Positions 8,130-17,440 of a stretch of DNA of 64,000 bases are shown here, one piece after another. This stretch comes from an uncultured Collinsella sp. Lineage in GTDB: Bacteria; Actinomycetota; Coriobacteriia; Coriobacteriales; Coriobacteriaceae. The notes under the pieces were generated by a model. The model did no database searches, was not told where the DNA came from, and saw only the letters and a program-made list of their open reading frames with translations. Positions within the stretch are counted from its first letter, which is position 1; every line of letters starts with the position of its first letter. The position numbers and the translations under genes were made by a program. The stretch lies in contig CAAERQ010000031.1 of the NCBI GenBank assembly GCA_900758475.1, positions 40,488-104,487 on the forward strand, given 5' to 3'.

Positions 8130-8972
8130 ATGGCAATCAAAGCCATCGCAATGGATATCGACGGTACGCTCACCAACGACCAGAAAGTGATTAGCCCGCG
8201 TACGCGCGAGAAGCTGCTCGCGGCGCAGGAGTCGGGCATTAAGCTCATTTTGGCTTCGGGCCGTCCCGCATGGGGGCTGCACGCCTTGGCGCAGGAGCTC
8301 GACCTTCAAAACCATGACGGTCTGCTGGTGGCCTTTAACGGCGCTCACGTCGTCGATGCCCAGACCGACGAGGTGCTGTTCGATCAGGCTATGTCTGCCG
8401 ACGAATTGCATCGCCTGATTGATCACCTGCGTAATTTTGACGTGATCCCTATGATTTCGCTCGGTCGCGATCTGCATGTCGAGGACTCGTATCATTGCAT
8501 GATCACGCTGCCTGACGGCTCGCAGAAGAATATCGTCAAGTATGAGCGCGACGCGTGCGATCTTAAGATTCGCGAGGTGGAGAGCCTGCATGAGGTCGCT
8601 GATGCTTATCCCGTGGACAAGCTGCTCACTGCGGGCGACCCGGCCTATTTGCAAGCGCATCACGAGGAGATGTACGCGCCCTTTACTCAGACGCTTTCTG
8701 GTATGTTTACGGCCGACTGGTACTTTGAGTTTACGGCGCCCGGTATCGACAAGGCCCGTGCGCTCGAGGGTGCCCTGCCCAAGCTCGGCATCGATGCCAG
8801 CGAGGTCGTATCGTTTGGCGACGGCCAGAACGACAAGTCCATGATTGAGTGGGCGGGTACCGGTGTTGCCATGGGTAACGCCGTCGACGAGGTCAAAGCT
8901 GTGGCCCAGATGGTGACCGCCAATAACAACGAAGACGGTATTGCGGTGGCGCTGGATAAGCTGCTGGGTTAG
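8130..8972 (+). CDS. Cof-type HAD-IIB phosphatase
   Basis: A 280-residue cytoplasmic haloacid-dehalogenase-fold phosphatase. Motif I DIDGTLTN lies near residues 9-16, motif II is SGRPAWG, and motifs III/IV lie in FGDGQNDKSMIEWAGTGVAMGNA, with the expected large cap domain between. Members dephosphorylate sugar phosphates or flavin/pyridoxal phosphates; the substrate cannot be read from sequence. The start ATG 8130 has GGGAGG upstream. The next gene is another HAD phosphatase and then a sugar kinase, which suggests a sugar-phosphate setting. Confidence 0.92.
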   Translation: MAIKAIAMDIDGTLTNDQKVISPRTREKLLAAQESGIKLILASGRPAWGLHALAQELDLQNHDGLLVAFNGAHVVDAQTDEVLFDQAMSADELHRLIDHLRNFDVIPMISLGRDLHVEDSYHCMITLPDGSQKNIVKYERDACDLKIREVESLHEVADAYPVDKLLTAGDPAYLQAHHEEMYAPFTQTLSGMFTADWYFEFTAPGIDKARALEGALPKLGIDASEVVSFGDGQNDKSMIEWAGTGVAMGNAVDEVKAVAQMVTANNNEDGIAVALDKLLG

Positions 8973-8994
8973 AATCGCCGATAATGCATGGTTC

Positions 8995-9020
8995 GGGCGC
9001 CTGCTTACAGGCGCCCTTTT
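8995..9020 (+). terminator. Intercistronic hairpin with T-tract
   Basis: GGGCGCCT (8995-9002) pairs with AGGCGCCC (9009-9016), followed by TTTT. It lies 16 bases before the GTG start of the next gene and could terminate or attenuate readthrough from the first HAD gene. Confidence 0.75.
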
Positions 9021-9035
9021 GTTAGGGAGGGTGCC

Positions 9036-9695
9036 GTGTCCGCATTTCCGTTCGACGCCGTTATCTTTGACATGGACGGCGTGATTGTCGATACCGAGTA
9101 TTACTACCTGGGCGAGACCGCAGCTTTTGCCAAGGAGCTTGGGTTGAACCTGACTCAAGAGGAATTGAACGGGCAGGTCGGTACTTCGCATCAGTTCTTC
9201 CTGCATATGCTGGTCGATTGGTTTGAGCGCGCCGGTAAGGGGCATTTCACTGGCGAGGAAGCGTTGGCCCGTTGGGACGAGTGGGCGCATAAGCGTCCGC
9301 GCGACTATCAGGCTTTGATTAACCCAGGCGCCGTGGATACGATTCGAGAGCTGCCGCGCCGTGGCGTTCGCGTGGCGCTTGCCAGCTCGTCTCCCATGGT
9401 TAGCATCGAGGAAGTGCTCAATGCGTGCGGGCTGTCGGATGCCTTTGAGTATGTGGTGAGCGGCGAGCAGTTTAAGGAGAGCAAGCCCGAGCCCGACATC
9501 TACCTGCATGCGCTGGATCTCCTGGGGCTGCCCGCGAATCGCTGCTGCTGCGTTGAGGATTCGGTGCCTGGCATCACTGCCGGCAAGCGAGCCGGCCTGA
9601 CAGTCATTGCCAAGCGCGAGGAGCGCTTTGGATTTAGCCAAGATGCCGCGGACAAGATTATCGACCAGCTGCCGGAGCTGCTGGAACTCGCGTAG
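9036..9695 (+). CDS. HAD-IA phosphatase, beta-phosphoglucomutase-like
   Basis: A 219-residue HAD phosphatase with a small helical cap. Motif I is FDMDGVIVDTE, with a GVIVDTE stretch typical of beta-phosphoglucomutase/phosphatase relatives. Motif II is ALASSSP, the conserved Lys is in KESKPEPDIYLHAL, and motif IV is CCVEDSVPGITAGKRAG. The likely role is sugar-phosphate phosphatase or mutase. GTG 9036 is chosen because GGGAGGG precedes it; the longer ORF would include the upstream hairpin. The kinase gene follows 60 bases later in the same direction. Confidence 0.92.
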   Translation: MSAFPFDAVIFDMDGVIVDTEYYYLGETAAFAKELGLNLTQEELNGQVGTSHQFFLHMLVDWFERAGKGHFTGEEALARWDEWAHKRPRDYQALINPGAVDTIRELPRRGVRVALASSSPMVSIEEVLNACGLSDAFEYVVSGEQFKESKPEPDIYLHALDLLGLPANRCCCVEDSVPGITAGKRAGLTVIAKREERFGFSQDAADKIIDQLPELLELA

Positions 9696-9703
9696 ATCCT
9701 GGG

Positions 9704-9731
9704 CGGTACTGCTGTTACAACGGTAGTACCG
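9704..9731 (+). other. Small intercistronic hairpin
   Basis: CGGTACT (9704-9710) pairs with AGTACCG (9725-9731) around a 14-base loop that can partly pair internally. No T-tract follows, so it may be an mRNA processing or stability element rather than a terminator. Confidence 0.5.
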
Positions 9732-9755
9732 TTGGCATAAGAGAGAGGTGGCGTC

Positions 9756-10619
9756 ATGGCTTTTAACGTGAGCGCACTGGGGTTTGGCGACAACGTCGTC
9801 GACCGTTACGAGCATATTCACACTATGTATCCGGGTGGCAATGCGGTGAACTTTGCCGTGTATGCCAAGAAGTGCGGTGCCGCGCGCTCCGCGTATATGG
9901 GCATCTTTGGTAATGACGCTGCTGCCGAGCATGTGATTGCGAGTCTTGAGGATGAGGACGTTGAACTAGCCAAATGCAAGCAGCTCATCGGCGAGAACGG
10001 TGCGGCGCGCGTTACTGTGGTTGATGGTGATCGTGTATTTCTGGGGTCTAACGATGGTGGCATCCGTGGTGATGCGCGCTATGTGCTCGATCGTTTTGAT
10101 CTGGCGTATATGAAACAGTTTGATGTGGTTCATTCGGGTAACTATTGCTTTACCGAGCGTGAACTTCCCAAGTTGAAGGCCGCGGGCATCACGGTTTCGT
10201 TTGACTTCTCGGATGATTCGACCGACGAGTACTACGAGCAGATTGTTCCCTACGTTGACTTCGCGTTCTTTAGCGCGGCAGACGCCGCGAGCGAGGATGA
10301 GATTCGCGAGCGACTTGCTTGGGTGAAGAGCCTGGGCCCATGTTTTGTGTCCGCAACGGCTGGCGCCGAGGGCTGCATTGCCTATGACGGCGAGCGTTAC
10401 TATCGGCAGCATGCCAAGCCCGTGGCAGACATGAAGGACACCATGGGTGCGGGCGACTCGTTCCTGACTTCGTTCCTGATGTGCTATCTCGATTCCGCCA
10501 AGCGTGGCGAGGATGGTGCCGAGGCCGTCGAGCGCGCACTCGACTTTGCGGCGGGGTTTGCTTCGACCGTATGCGGTATGGAAGGCTCCTGGGGCCATGG
10601 AGCGCCAATTTCCGAATAG
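9756..10619 (+). CDS. PfkB-family sugar kinase, fructoselysine 6-kinase-like
   Basis: A 287-residue ribokinase-fold kinase. Near the N-terminus are GDNVVDRYEHIHTMYPGGNAV and AVYAKKCGA, and near the C-terminus DTMGAGDSFLTSFL, with the catalytic Asp in GAGD. The arrangement GDN-VD-PGGNAVN plus FDFSDD and a C-terminal GSWGHGAP resembles FrlD, which phosphorylates fructoselysine from Amadori products. No frlB-like deglycase is in the window, so the substrate remains inferred. Start ATG 9756 follows GAGAGGTGG. Together with the two upstream HAD genes it makes a small same-strand sugar-phosphate cluster. Confidence 0.82.
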   Translation: MAFNVSALGFGDNVVDRYEHIHTMYPGGNAVNFAVYAKKCGAARSAYMGIFGNDAAAEHVIASLEDEDVELAKCKQLIGENGAARVTVVDGDRVFLGSNDGGIRGDARYVLDRFDLAYMKQFDVVHSGNYCFTERELPKLKAAGITVSFDFSDDSTDEYYEQIVPYVDFAFFSAADAASEDEIRERLAWVKSLGPCFVSATAGAEGCIAYDGERYYRQHAKPVADMKDTMGAGDSFLTSFLMCYLDSAKRGEDGAEAVERALDFAAGFASTVCGMEGSWGHGAPISE

Positions 10620-10667
10620 GTGAGCAGTCCCGGTGAGTCGAATTGTCGCCTCCCCGGGACCCCGTGG

Positions 10668-10878
10668 GCAAAAAATGCCAAATATGAGTACTGTCACTAA
10701 TTTAGTAACAGCGAAATCAAGCTTTTGAGAACCTAGCTGGGTGTCTGCGAGCGATTAAAACCTGCTAAAAATGATTTTAAGCACCTTGATAATGAACAGT
10801 TGTGCATTATCAAGATGTTATTTTGCCGTAAATAATGTGACTAGATTTGCAACAGTACTCATATTTGGCATTTTTTGC
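10668..10878. repeat. MITE-like element with perfect 27-bp terminal inverted repeats
   Basis: The ends 10668-10694 and 10852-10878 are exact reverse complements (27 bases), with roughly 15 further imperfect bases inward. The interior is AT-rich, unlike its neighbours, and holds a 10-bp hairpin (10785-10794 with 10805-10814) and a palindrome near 10693-10709. Both ends, read inward, contain a 17-codon frame beginning MPNMSTV (plus strand from 10675, minus strand from 10871), and several differences between the two are synonymous. No transposase gene or target duplication is visible. Confidence 0.8.
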
Positions 10879-10887
10879 ACACAGGGG

Positions 10888-11670
10888 TTAGCGAAGGCCA
10901 AAAACAGAGCGTGCATTTGCTAAAACCGCTGACTCAATATGCTTTGCGTCACAGTTTTTGAGTGAGGCGATGCGTTCTGAGGTCCATGTGAGCGATCTGA
11001 TGAGCGACTGCGCGCTTGTTTCTGTGTTTGCCTCCGCCGGTGCATCGGTCTCGAGCAGTAAACGATCGAGTGGAATCTGTCGTGCGTATTCGCGTCCTCG
11101 TTTAGACGCGAGCATGCGTTCGTTGACGGAAAAATAGCAACCCGCATTACGCGCGCGGTCGAGTTCGTCCGAAGTGCCGCTAAACCAGTGGAAGATGATA
11201 GCGGGGGAGTCGGGGTTTGGGATGAGTAGTCCGTGCGATTCGAGGGCGTCCAGCACGGTTCCTGCCGAACGAACGGCGTGAATTGATATCACGCGCCCGG
11301 TAAGAGGATGCTGCACGAGCGCATCGCAGAGCCGGTCAAATGCCTGTATTTGAAGCAGTTCGCTTCCGGCGAAGCGCGCGGAAAAGTCGAGTCCCACCTC
11401 GCCGATGTAGCGCTCTTGGGCAGCAACTTCGCAAAGCAGATTGACTTCGGCAGGACCGCAGCGGCCGTCGGCGAGCCACCAGGGGTGGAGCCCAATGCCG
11501 GCGATGATGCCCGGATGGCGATGAGCGCGCTCGTTTGCGGCCGAAAAGTCGCGTGGGTCGACCCCGCAGTCAAAGAGCCCCAGACCCAACGCCGCCGACT
11601 CACTGGCTGCAGCATCGGGGCTGAGCGTCAAATCAAGGTGACAATGCGTGTCAAAGAATCGCGGTTCCAT
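10888..11670 (-). CDS. TatD-family metal-dependent hydrolase
   Basis: A 260-residue TIM-barrel nuclease/hydrolase. Metal ligands are visible in FFDTHCHLDL near the N-terminus, the bridging Glu in YIGEVGLDFSARF, a His in VISIHAVRSAG, a His in IIFHWFSG, and the last Asp in LLLETDAPAE. Related enzymes act as DNases in DNA repair or tRNA quality control. The gene starts 14 bases after the tcdA stop on the same strand, so the two probably share a transcript. Confidence 0.92.
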   Translation of the reverse strand: MEPRFFDTHCHLDLTLSPDAAASESAALGLGLFDCGVDPRDFSAANERAHRHPGIIAGIGLHPWWLADGRCGPAEVNLLCEVAAQERYIGEVGLDFSARFAGSELLQIQAFDRLCDALVQHPLTGRVISIHAVRSAGTVLDALESHGLLIPNPDSPAIIFHWFSGTSDELDRARNAGCYFSVNERMLASKRGREYARQIPLDRLLLETDAPAEANTETSAQSLIRSLTWTSERIASLKNCDAKHIESAVLANARSVFGLR

Positions 11671-11684
11671 CGCAGGGCATCCTG

Positions 11685-12482
11685 CTAGTCCAGGCGCTGG
11701 CCATCGGCGCGCACGCGCTCGGTGCCGCGCCCACTGATCTGGCGGATAACCTCGCCGGCAATCATCTGACCCATGATGGACGGCATAAAGCTGGCGGTTC
11801 CGAGTTCGGTACGCTCGTGGATGTTGGAAGGGTCGCGGGGCTGTGTCTTAACCGATTCCTCGCAGCTAAACAGTACATGCAGGCTCTTGATTCCGCGCTT
11901 CTTGCATTCTTTGCGCATGATGCGGCTCATGGGGTCACGTACCGTATCGAAGATGTCGGCAAAGCGGAGGCACTCGGGATGGAGCTTGTTGGCCCCGCCC
12001 ATGGAGCTAACCAAACGGATGTCGTGGTCCTGAGCATATTTGGCAATGGTGAGCTTGGCCGAGATGGTGTCGATGGCGTCGACGACGTAGTCGAGCTTGC
12101 CGTCCGTCTGCTCCAAAACGCTCGCAAAGAACTCATCGATGTTATCGCTCAACAGGTATTCAGTTCGCTTGATGACGGTGGCGGCAGGATTGATATCGTG
12201 GATCATGGCCTCCATCACGTCAACCTTGCGCTTGCCGACGGTGCTGTGAAAGGCGATGGCCTGGCGATTGATATTGCTGGGCGCGATGATGTCCTTATCC
12301 AGAATGACGAAATGTCCGATGCCGCCGCGGGCGAGTGCCTCGCAGCAGTTGGAGCCCACGCCTCCGCAGCCGAGCACCAGTACCGTAGCATCGGCGAGCT
12401 TGTCGAGTGCCTCGCGGCCCATGATGATCTCGAGCTTGGTGTCGCGTGTCTCGATGGGGGCTGCGGCTGCGGTTTCGGTCAT
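11685..12482 (-). CDS. tcdA: tRNA threonylcarbamoyladenosine dehydratase (ThiF/HesA family)
   Basis: A 265-residue E1-like enzyme. ATP- and substrate-binding segments are VLGCGGVGSNCCEALARGGIG, DKDIIAPSNINRQ and YVVDAIDTISAKL, followed by the TcdA-type region SSMGGANKLHPECLRF and FSCEES. TcdA cyclises t6A37 of tRNAs in an ATP-dependent step. Start ATG 12482 follows GGAGGATATCT; the longer reading frame upstream has no ribosome site. On this strand TATAAT near 12530 could be the -10 box. Confidence 0.92.
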   Translation of the reverse strand: MTETAAAAPIETRDTKLEIIMGREALDKLADATVLVLGCGGVGSNCCEALARGGIGHFVILDKDIIAPSNINRQAIAFHSTVGKRKVDVMEAMIHDINPAATVIKRTEYLLSDNIDEFFASVLEQTDGKLDYVVDAIDTISAKLTIAKYAQDHDIRLVSSMGGANKLHPECLRFADIFDTVRDPMSRIMRKECKKRGIKSLHVLFSCEESVKTQPRDPSNIHERTELGTASFMPSIMGQMIAGEVIRQISGRGTERVRADGQRLD

Positions 12483-12689
12483 AGATATCCTCCGATGGGG
12501 AGTCGGTCGTGTTTTAGCTATCGCCATTATAGGTATTATTGCGATTCCATTTGAGCCCTTGGAGCTTGTTGAAATGGGATCGGGATTCGCATAAGATTGA
12601 AGCAGATGGCACCCGTTGCCGCGGGTTGGCCAACTCCCAAACACGTTTGTAGCGTGAGAAGTGGCCGTCTTCGCATTACGCGGGGGCGG

Positions 12690-12776
12690 CTATTTCATTC
12701 GACCTCCAATGTGGATGCCGAGCTCCACAGCCGCGATTACAAGCAACAACAACGTCAGGACATCGTCAATACTCAT
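12690..12776 (-). CDS. Tiny holin-like hydrophobic peptide, type I toxin candidate
   Basis: A 28-codon gene with its own ribosome site (GAGAAGGAG) before ATG 12776. The peptide starts MSIDDVLTLLLLVIAAVE, continues as a single predicted membrane helix and ends GGRMK. Directly after the stop the RNA can fold GCCG around a 17-base loop to CGGC. The architecture resembles TxpA/holin-like type I toxins, in which a stop is followed at once by a GC hairpin. No antisense RNA promoter was identified, so toxin function is inferred. A LexA-like box lies in its promoter. Confidence 0.65.
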   Translation of the reverse strand: MSIDDVLTLLLLVIAAVELGIHIGGRMK

Positions 12777-12827
12777 AGTCCATCTCCTTCTCGGGTAGAG
12801 GGAGCTGGCCCATCTGCTTCAACTTCC

Positions 12828-12856
12828 ATTGTAGCTAAATACGAACGAATGTTCTA
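12828..12856 (-). promoter_or_regulatory. lexA box: Promoter of the tiny peptide gene with an embedded LexA-like box
   Basis: On the minus strand TAGAAC (12856-12851), a 17-base spacer and TACAAT (12833-12828) form a promoter 50 bases before the peptide start. The palindrome CGAACGAATGTTCT at 12842-12855 covers the -35 and spacer and matches 13 of 14 positions of CGAACRNRYGTTCG. The box lies between this gene and divergent sdpR and could affect either. Confidence 0.7.
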
Positions 12857-12870
12857 TAGAAGCTGCTGTA

Positions 12871-12908
12871 TTAGATAATTAGACAAACATCTAAATATCG
12901 AGTATAGT
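12871..12908 (+). promoter_or_regulatory. sdpR promoter with overlapping inverted repeat
   Basis: TAGACA (12880-12885), a 17-base spacer and TATAGT (12903-12908) form the promoter. An inverted repeat TTAGA (12871-12875) ... TCTAA (12890-12894) overlaps the -35 and is a reasonable autorepressor site for the ArsR-type product. Confidence 0.65.
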
Positions 12909-12942
12909 GTGCGCGTCGAACGAAATGATGAGAGGAGGTCCT

Positions 12943-13221
12943 ATGCCGGGAGAGGGTTTTAAGGCGCTTGCCGATCCTACGCGGCGGCGCATTTTGGAAC
13001 TACTGCACGAGGGCAATTGTACGGCCGGAGAGCTTGCCGAGCATTTTGACATCAGTAAGCCGTCACTGAGCCATCACTTGGCGACGCTCAAAAACGCCGG
13101 GTTGGTGACCGATGAGCGCCATGGCCAAAACATCGTATACAGCTTAAACACCACCGTCATGCAGGATTTAATTGGCTGGTTTATGGGCTTTACAAACACG
13201 GAAGGTGATAAGGATGAATAA
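12943..13221 (+). CDS. sdpR: ArsR-family autorepressor (SdpR-like)
   Basis: A 92-residue winged-helix repressor: FKALADPTRRRILELLHEG, CTAGELAEHFDISKPSLSHHLATLKNAGLV as the DNA-recognition region, then the wing ERHGQNIVYSLN. No Cys metal site is evident. It is followed, with an 8-base overlap, by an SdpI-family membrane protein. That is the arrangement of Bacillus sdpRI, where SdpI sequesters SdpR and gives immunity to a secreted toxin. ATG 12943 is chosen because GAGGAGG precedes it. Confidence 0.9.
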   Translation: MPGEGFKALADPTRRRILELLHEGNCTAGELAEHFDISKPSLSHHLATLKNAGLVTDERHGQNIVYSLNTTVMQDLIGWFMGFTNTEGDKDE

Positions 13222-13918
13222 CGAAAACAAGGGCATTCACCCCACGGGGGTATCGTCGCGCGTGTGGATTGCGCTGGTCGCTCTGTGCGTCGCCAATGTC
13301 GTAGCGCACCTCATGGTGATGCCGAGCTTGCCGGCGCAGATTCCCACGCACTGGGGCGCGAACGGCGCCGTCGACGGTTGGGGTCCTAGCTGGATGGCCT
13401 CCGCGCTCGGCGTGCTGCCTCTGGCGCTTCTCGCAATGTTCTGCGTGGTGCCGCGCATCGACCCCAAAGGTGAGGCATATCGAACCTCGGGCAAGTTCTA
13501 CCAGGGCTTCGTAATCGCCTTCACCTTGTTCATGTGCGCGATAAGCTGGCTGGGAGAGCTTACGGTCTGGGGCGTGGTGCCGGCGGTCGGTTCGGTTAAC
13601 GTGCTGATTTCCGGTGTTGTCGGTTTGCTGTTCATCGGCGTAGGCAACTACTTGCCGCGTGTGAAGCAGAACTATACGCTCGGTATCAAGACACCCTGGG
13701 CGCTTGCCGATCCCGAGAACTGGCGCCGTACGCAGCGTTTTGGCGGCGCCTGCTTTATGGTGCTGGGTATTGGCCTGATTGTGATGGGCGTGGCAGGCAG
13801 CGTGCTTTCGAGTGAAGTCGTCGCCGCGGTGATTGCGGTTCTGGCGTTTGGTTCGGTCGGAGCCGTCTACGTCTACTCGTATCTGCTGTGGCGCAAATCG
13901 CAGCGGGCCGTTCGCTAA
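13214..13918 (+). CDS. sdpI: SdpI-family membrane protein (immunity/signal transduction)
   Basis: A 234-residue polytopic membrane protein with about six hydrophobic segments. The N-terminal DUF1648-type motif is PAQIPTHWGANGAVDGWG. The SdpI signature lies in GNYLPRVKQNYTLGIKTPWAL and ENWRRTQRFGG. In Bacillus the protein protects against SdpC and binds the SdpR repressor. No sdpC-like toxin gene is adjacent, so here it may respond to an outside peptide or be an orphan two-gene switch. The ATG at 13214 overlaps the sdpR stop as ATGAATAA. Confidence 0.9.
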   Translation: MNNENKGIHPTGVSSRVWIALVALCVANVVAHLMVMPSLPAQIPTHWGANGAVDGWGPSWMASALGVLPLALLAMFCVVPRIDPKGEAYRTSGKFYQGFVIAFTLFMCAISWLGELTVWGVVPAVGSVNVLISGVVGLLFIGVGNYLPRVKQNYTLGIKTPWALADPENWRRTQRFGGACFMVLGIGLIVMGVAGSVLSSEVVAAVIAVLAFGSVGAVYVYSYLLWRKSQRAVR

Positions 13919-13983
13919 GGTTGCGGAAAACTAGCGTACGCAGTTCATAGTATGTTCCGGGGGACTTTTCCCAGGTAGTATTA

Positions 13984-14057
13984 GGGGGTGTGGGCAACCA
14001 TGCCCCTTTTTATTAGAACGCGTGGACTGCCTCTCCGCTTTTTCCAAAACGGAGAGG
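13984..14057 (+). terminator. Terminator after sdpI and leader hairpin of ettA
   Basis: GGGG near 13985 pairs with CCCC at 14003-14006, followed by TTTTTATT, and ends the sdp transcript. A second perfect hairpin, CCTCTCCG (14030-14037) with CGGAGAGG (14050-14057), lies 33 bases upstream of the ettA start and probably belongs to its leader. Confidence 0.65.
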
Positions 14058-14089
14058 GGGAGAAGATTTCCGCAGCTAGATAAGGAGAA

Positions 14090-15775
<1,686 letters not shown>

Positions 15776-15778
15776 TTT

Positions 15779-15940
15779 GTTACGCGGTTTTACCAAACCG
15801 CGTAACTGCTCGACGCTGCGCGGGCCGCAAGCACCCCATCTTGCCGTTCAAACCGTCGCTCGCGTACCGAAGTACGCGTCGCTCCTCTTTCACGGCAACC
15901 TGGGGCACTTGCGGCCCGCTCGCTGTTGGTCACGAAACAT
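15779..15940 (+). repeat. Intergenic double-hairpin repeat, family 1, copy A
   Basis: Begins with a 12-bp hairpin (15779-15790 with 15795-15806, loop TACC) that also serves as the ettA terminator. A large stem follows, 15820-15847 pairing with 15892-15919 with few mismatches. It encloses a conserved centre with the perfect inner palindrome CGCGTAC/GTACGCG (15861-15867, 15872-15878). Copies B (46965-47103) and C (41510-41614, opposite strand) share the centre but have different, still self-complementary arms. Confidence 0.85.
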
Positions 15941-15956
15941 CGATGAATGCTAATAA

Positions 15957-15992
15957 AAACGGCTCAAATCCGGGTTTGGATTTGAGCCGTTT
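15957..15992 (-). terminator. Terminator of the minus-strand gene at 15997
   Basis: ACGGCTCAAATCC pairs with GGATTTGAGCCGT across a 5-base loop. On the minus strand the stem is followed by TTTTTATT, so it terminates the gene ending at 15997. Confidence 0.85.
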
Positions 15993-15996
15993 GTCG

Positions 15997-17304
15997 TTAC
16001 TGCTCGGGTTCTTCGACTTTGTCGATGGCCCAGGCGGCTCCGAGACCGCCGGTGGTGTTGCGGCGGATGCGCACGGTGACTTCGTGGCGCTCGCCGGCCT
16101 GCGTGTAGCGCAGGGGGAAGATTGCGCGGTTTCGCGCGGCCTCGATGGTACCGCGCTCGCGGGCGATCCAGTAGTACTCGCCGACAATGCCGAGGGTGTC
16201 GGCGCCGTAGGGGAGATAGGTCGACAACTGGTGCAGAAGCGGACCGGGGCAGAAGACTTCGGTTGCGAAATCGATGGGGAAGTCCTCGGGGATGGCGGGC
16301 GCTACGGGTGCGGGGGTTGGGGCCGCTACGGGTACCGAAGCCGGTGCCGGTGAGGGAATTCGGTCGCAAGCAGAGGCGGGCACGGATTCGATGAAGGGTG
16401 CGGGCTCCGGCGTCGCTTCCGGCTTGATCGTGGAATCTGCGGGCTCCTCGGTGACGGGCGCGTCTACAGCTGCGGTTTCAACCTTAACCTGCGTTGCGTT
16501 CTCGTTCTCGACGCTCGACTTTGCCTCGATGGGCGTGGATGCCATGGTGGTGATGCCGGCGTTGGCGTTCTCGGGGTCATAGACGACCGTGAGCGAGATG
16601 GCGGGCTGCGGCGTCTCGGGCTCCGGCGTCGACTCAGTAGCGCCTTGCTCGTCGGGCTCGTCGGGCTGATTGTCCTCGGCCTCGTCGCCAAAGACATCGC
16701 TGTTTTGGAACGCAGACGTCTCGGGCTGGTCAGCGGCTTCTTCGGTTGTCGACTTGGGAGCCTCGTTGAGCTCGGCAGTGGCTTCCTGCTCGGATATGAC
16801 TTCGGGGTCGGTCGTGGCGGCGATTTCGGTTTCGGCTTCTGCCGTTACCTCAATAGCGACTTCGATCTCTGCCTCGGGCTCGGGCTCCGGAGCGACTTCG
16901 GCCACGGGCTCGGGCTCGGAGCGCTTAACGTGCTTGGGACGCACGGCCTTGAGGTCCTTCTCGCCGCGTTTTTTCTTTTTGTAGGACTGCTTGGCACCCT
17001 TGGCAGCCTTGGGCTTGTCCTCGCCCTTGGCAAGGGCGGCATCCCATGCCTCGTTGGCGATGACGGTGGCATACAGGCGACCGCCCTTAAAGATGGTCAG
17101 CTTAATGCAGTCATCGAGCTCCTCGAGCAGCTCGCGCGTGGACTCGAAGCCCAGGTCATAAGCGGCCATGTCGCCAGCGGCGAGTGCCTCCTCGACCTGC
17201 GTCATAAACGTTTGCTTGCCGCACCCAATCGCATCGCGCAGCAGGCGATACAGATAGATGTGGTTGCCCAGCGATAGCGTGGGCCTAACTATTGTCTTGC
17301 TCAT
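15997..17304 (-). CDS. Hypothetical two-domain protein with long acidic Pro/Glu-rich linker
   Basis: 435 residues and no assigned function. The N-terminal ~95 residues form a compact domain (IYLYRLLRDAIGCGKQTF, then DLGFESTRELLEELDDCIKL and IFKGGRLYATVIANEAWDAAL) that loosely resembles small winged-helix/LOTUS-type RNA-binding domains; this is a weak resemblance. A Lys-rich patch follows, then about 230 residues of Glu/Pro/Ala/Thr-rich low complexity, then a C-terminal ~90-residue domain with YYWIARERGTIEAARNRAIFP. No signal peptide or membrane helix. Start ATG 17304 follows AGGAGATTT. Likely intracellular. Confidence 0.75.
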   Translation of the reverse strand: MSKTIVRPTLSLGNHIYLYRLLRDAIGCGKQTFMTQVEEALAAGDMAAYDLGFESTRELLEELDDCIKLTIFKGGRLYATVIANEAWDAALAKGEDKPKAAKGAKQSYKKKKRGEKDLKAVRPKHVKRSEPEPVAEVAPEPEPEAEIEVAIEVTAEAETEIAATTDPEVISEQEATAELNEAPKSTTEEAADQPETSAFQNSDVFGDEAEDNQPDEPDEQGATESTPEPETPQPAISLTVVYDPENANAGITTMASTPIEAKSSVENENATQVKVETAAVDAPVTEEPADSTIKPEATPEPAPFIESVPASACDRIPSPAPASVPVAAPTPAPVAPAIPEDFPIDFATEVFCPGPLLHQLSTYLPYGADTLGIVGEYYWIARERGTIEAARNRAIFPLRYTQAGERHEVTVRIRRNTTGGLGAAWAIDKVEEPEQ

Positions 17305-17373
17305 GGCAAATCTCCTCTTTACACACGTAAAGCATCTTACCATCGCATAGCGTTCGCCATGGCGGCACCCAAG

Positions 17374-17412
17374 GCAAACGGGCGCGAACCGCTATCGATT
17401 CGCGCCCGTTGT
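17374..17412 (-). terminator. Terminator-like hairpin upstream of the acidic-linker gene
   Basis: AACGGGCGCGAA and TTCGCGCCCGTT form a 12-bp perfect stem about 30 bases past the stop of the membrane protein gene at 17441 (minus strand), so it probably ends that transcript. Confidence 0.7.
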
Positions 17413-17440
17413 ACAGGTTGCCTATCTGGGGATGCAGCGC

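Noticed and set aside
8025..9932. 635-codon minus-strand frame across two HAD genes and the start of the kinase
   Set aside because: Spans three clear plus-strand genes without family similarity.
12597..12878. 93-codon plus-strand frame opposite the tiny holin-like gene
   Set aside because: No ribosome site, no family; it overlaps the promoter region between the divergent genes.
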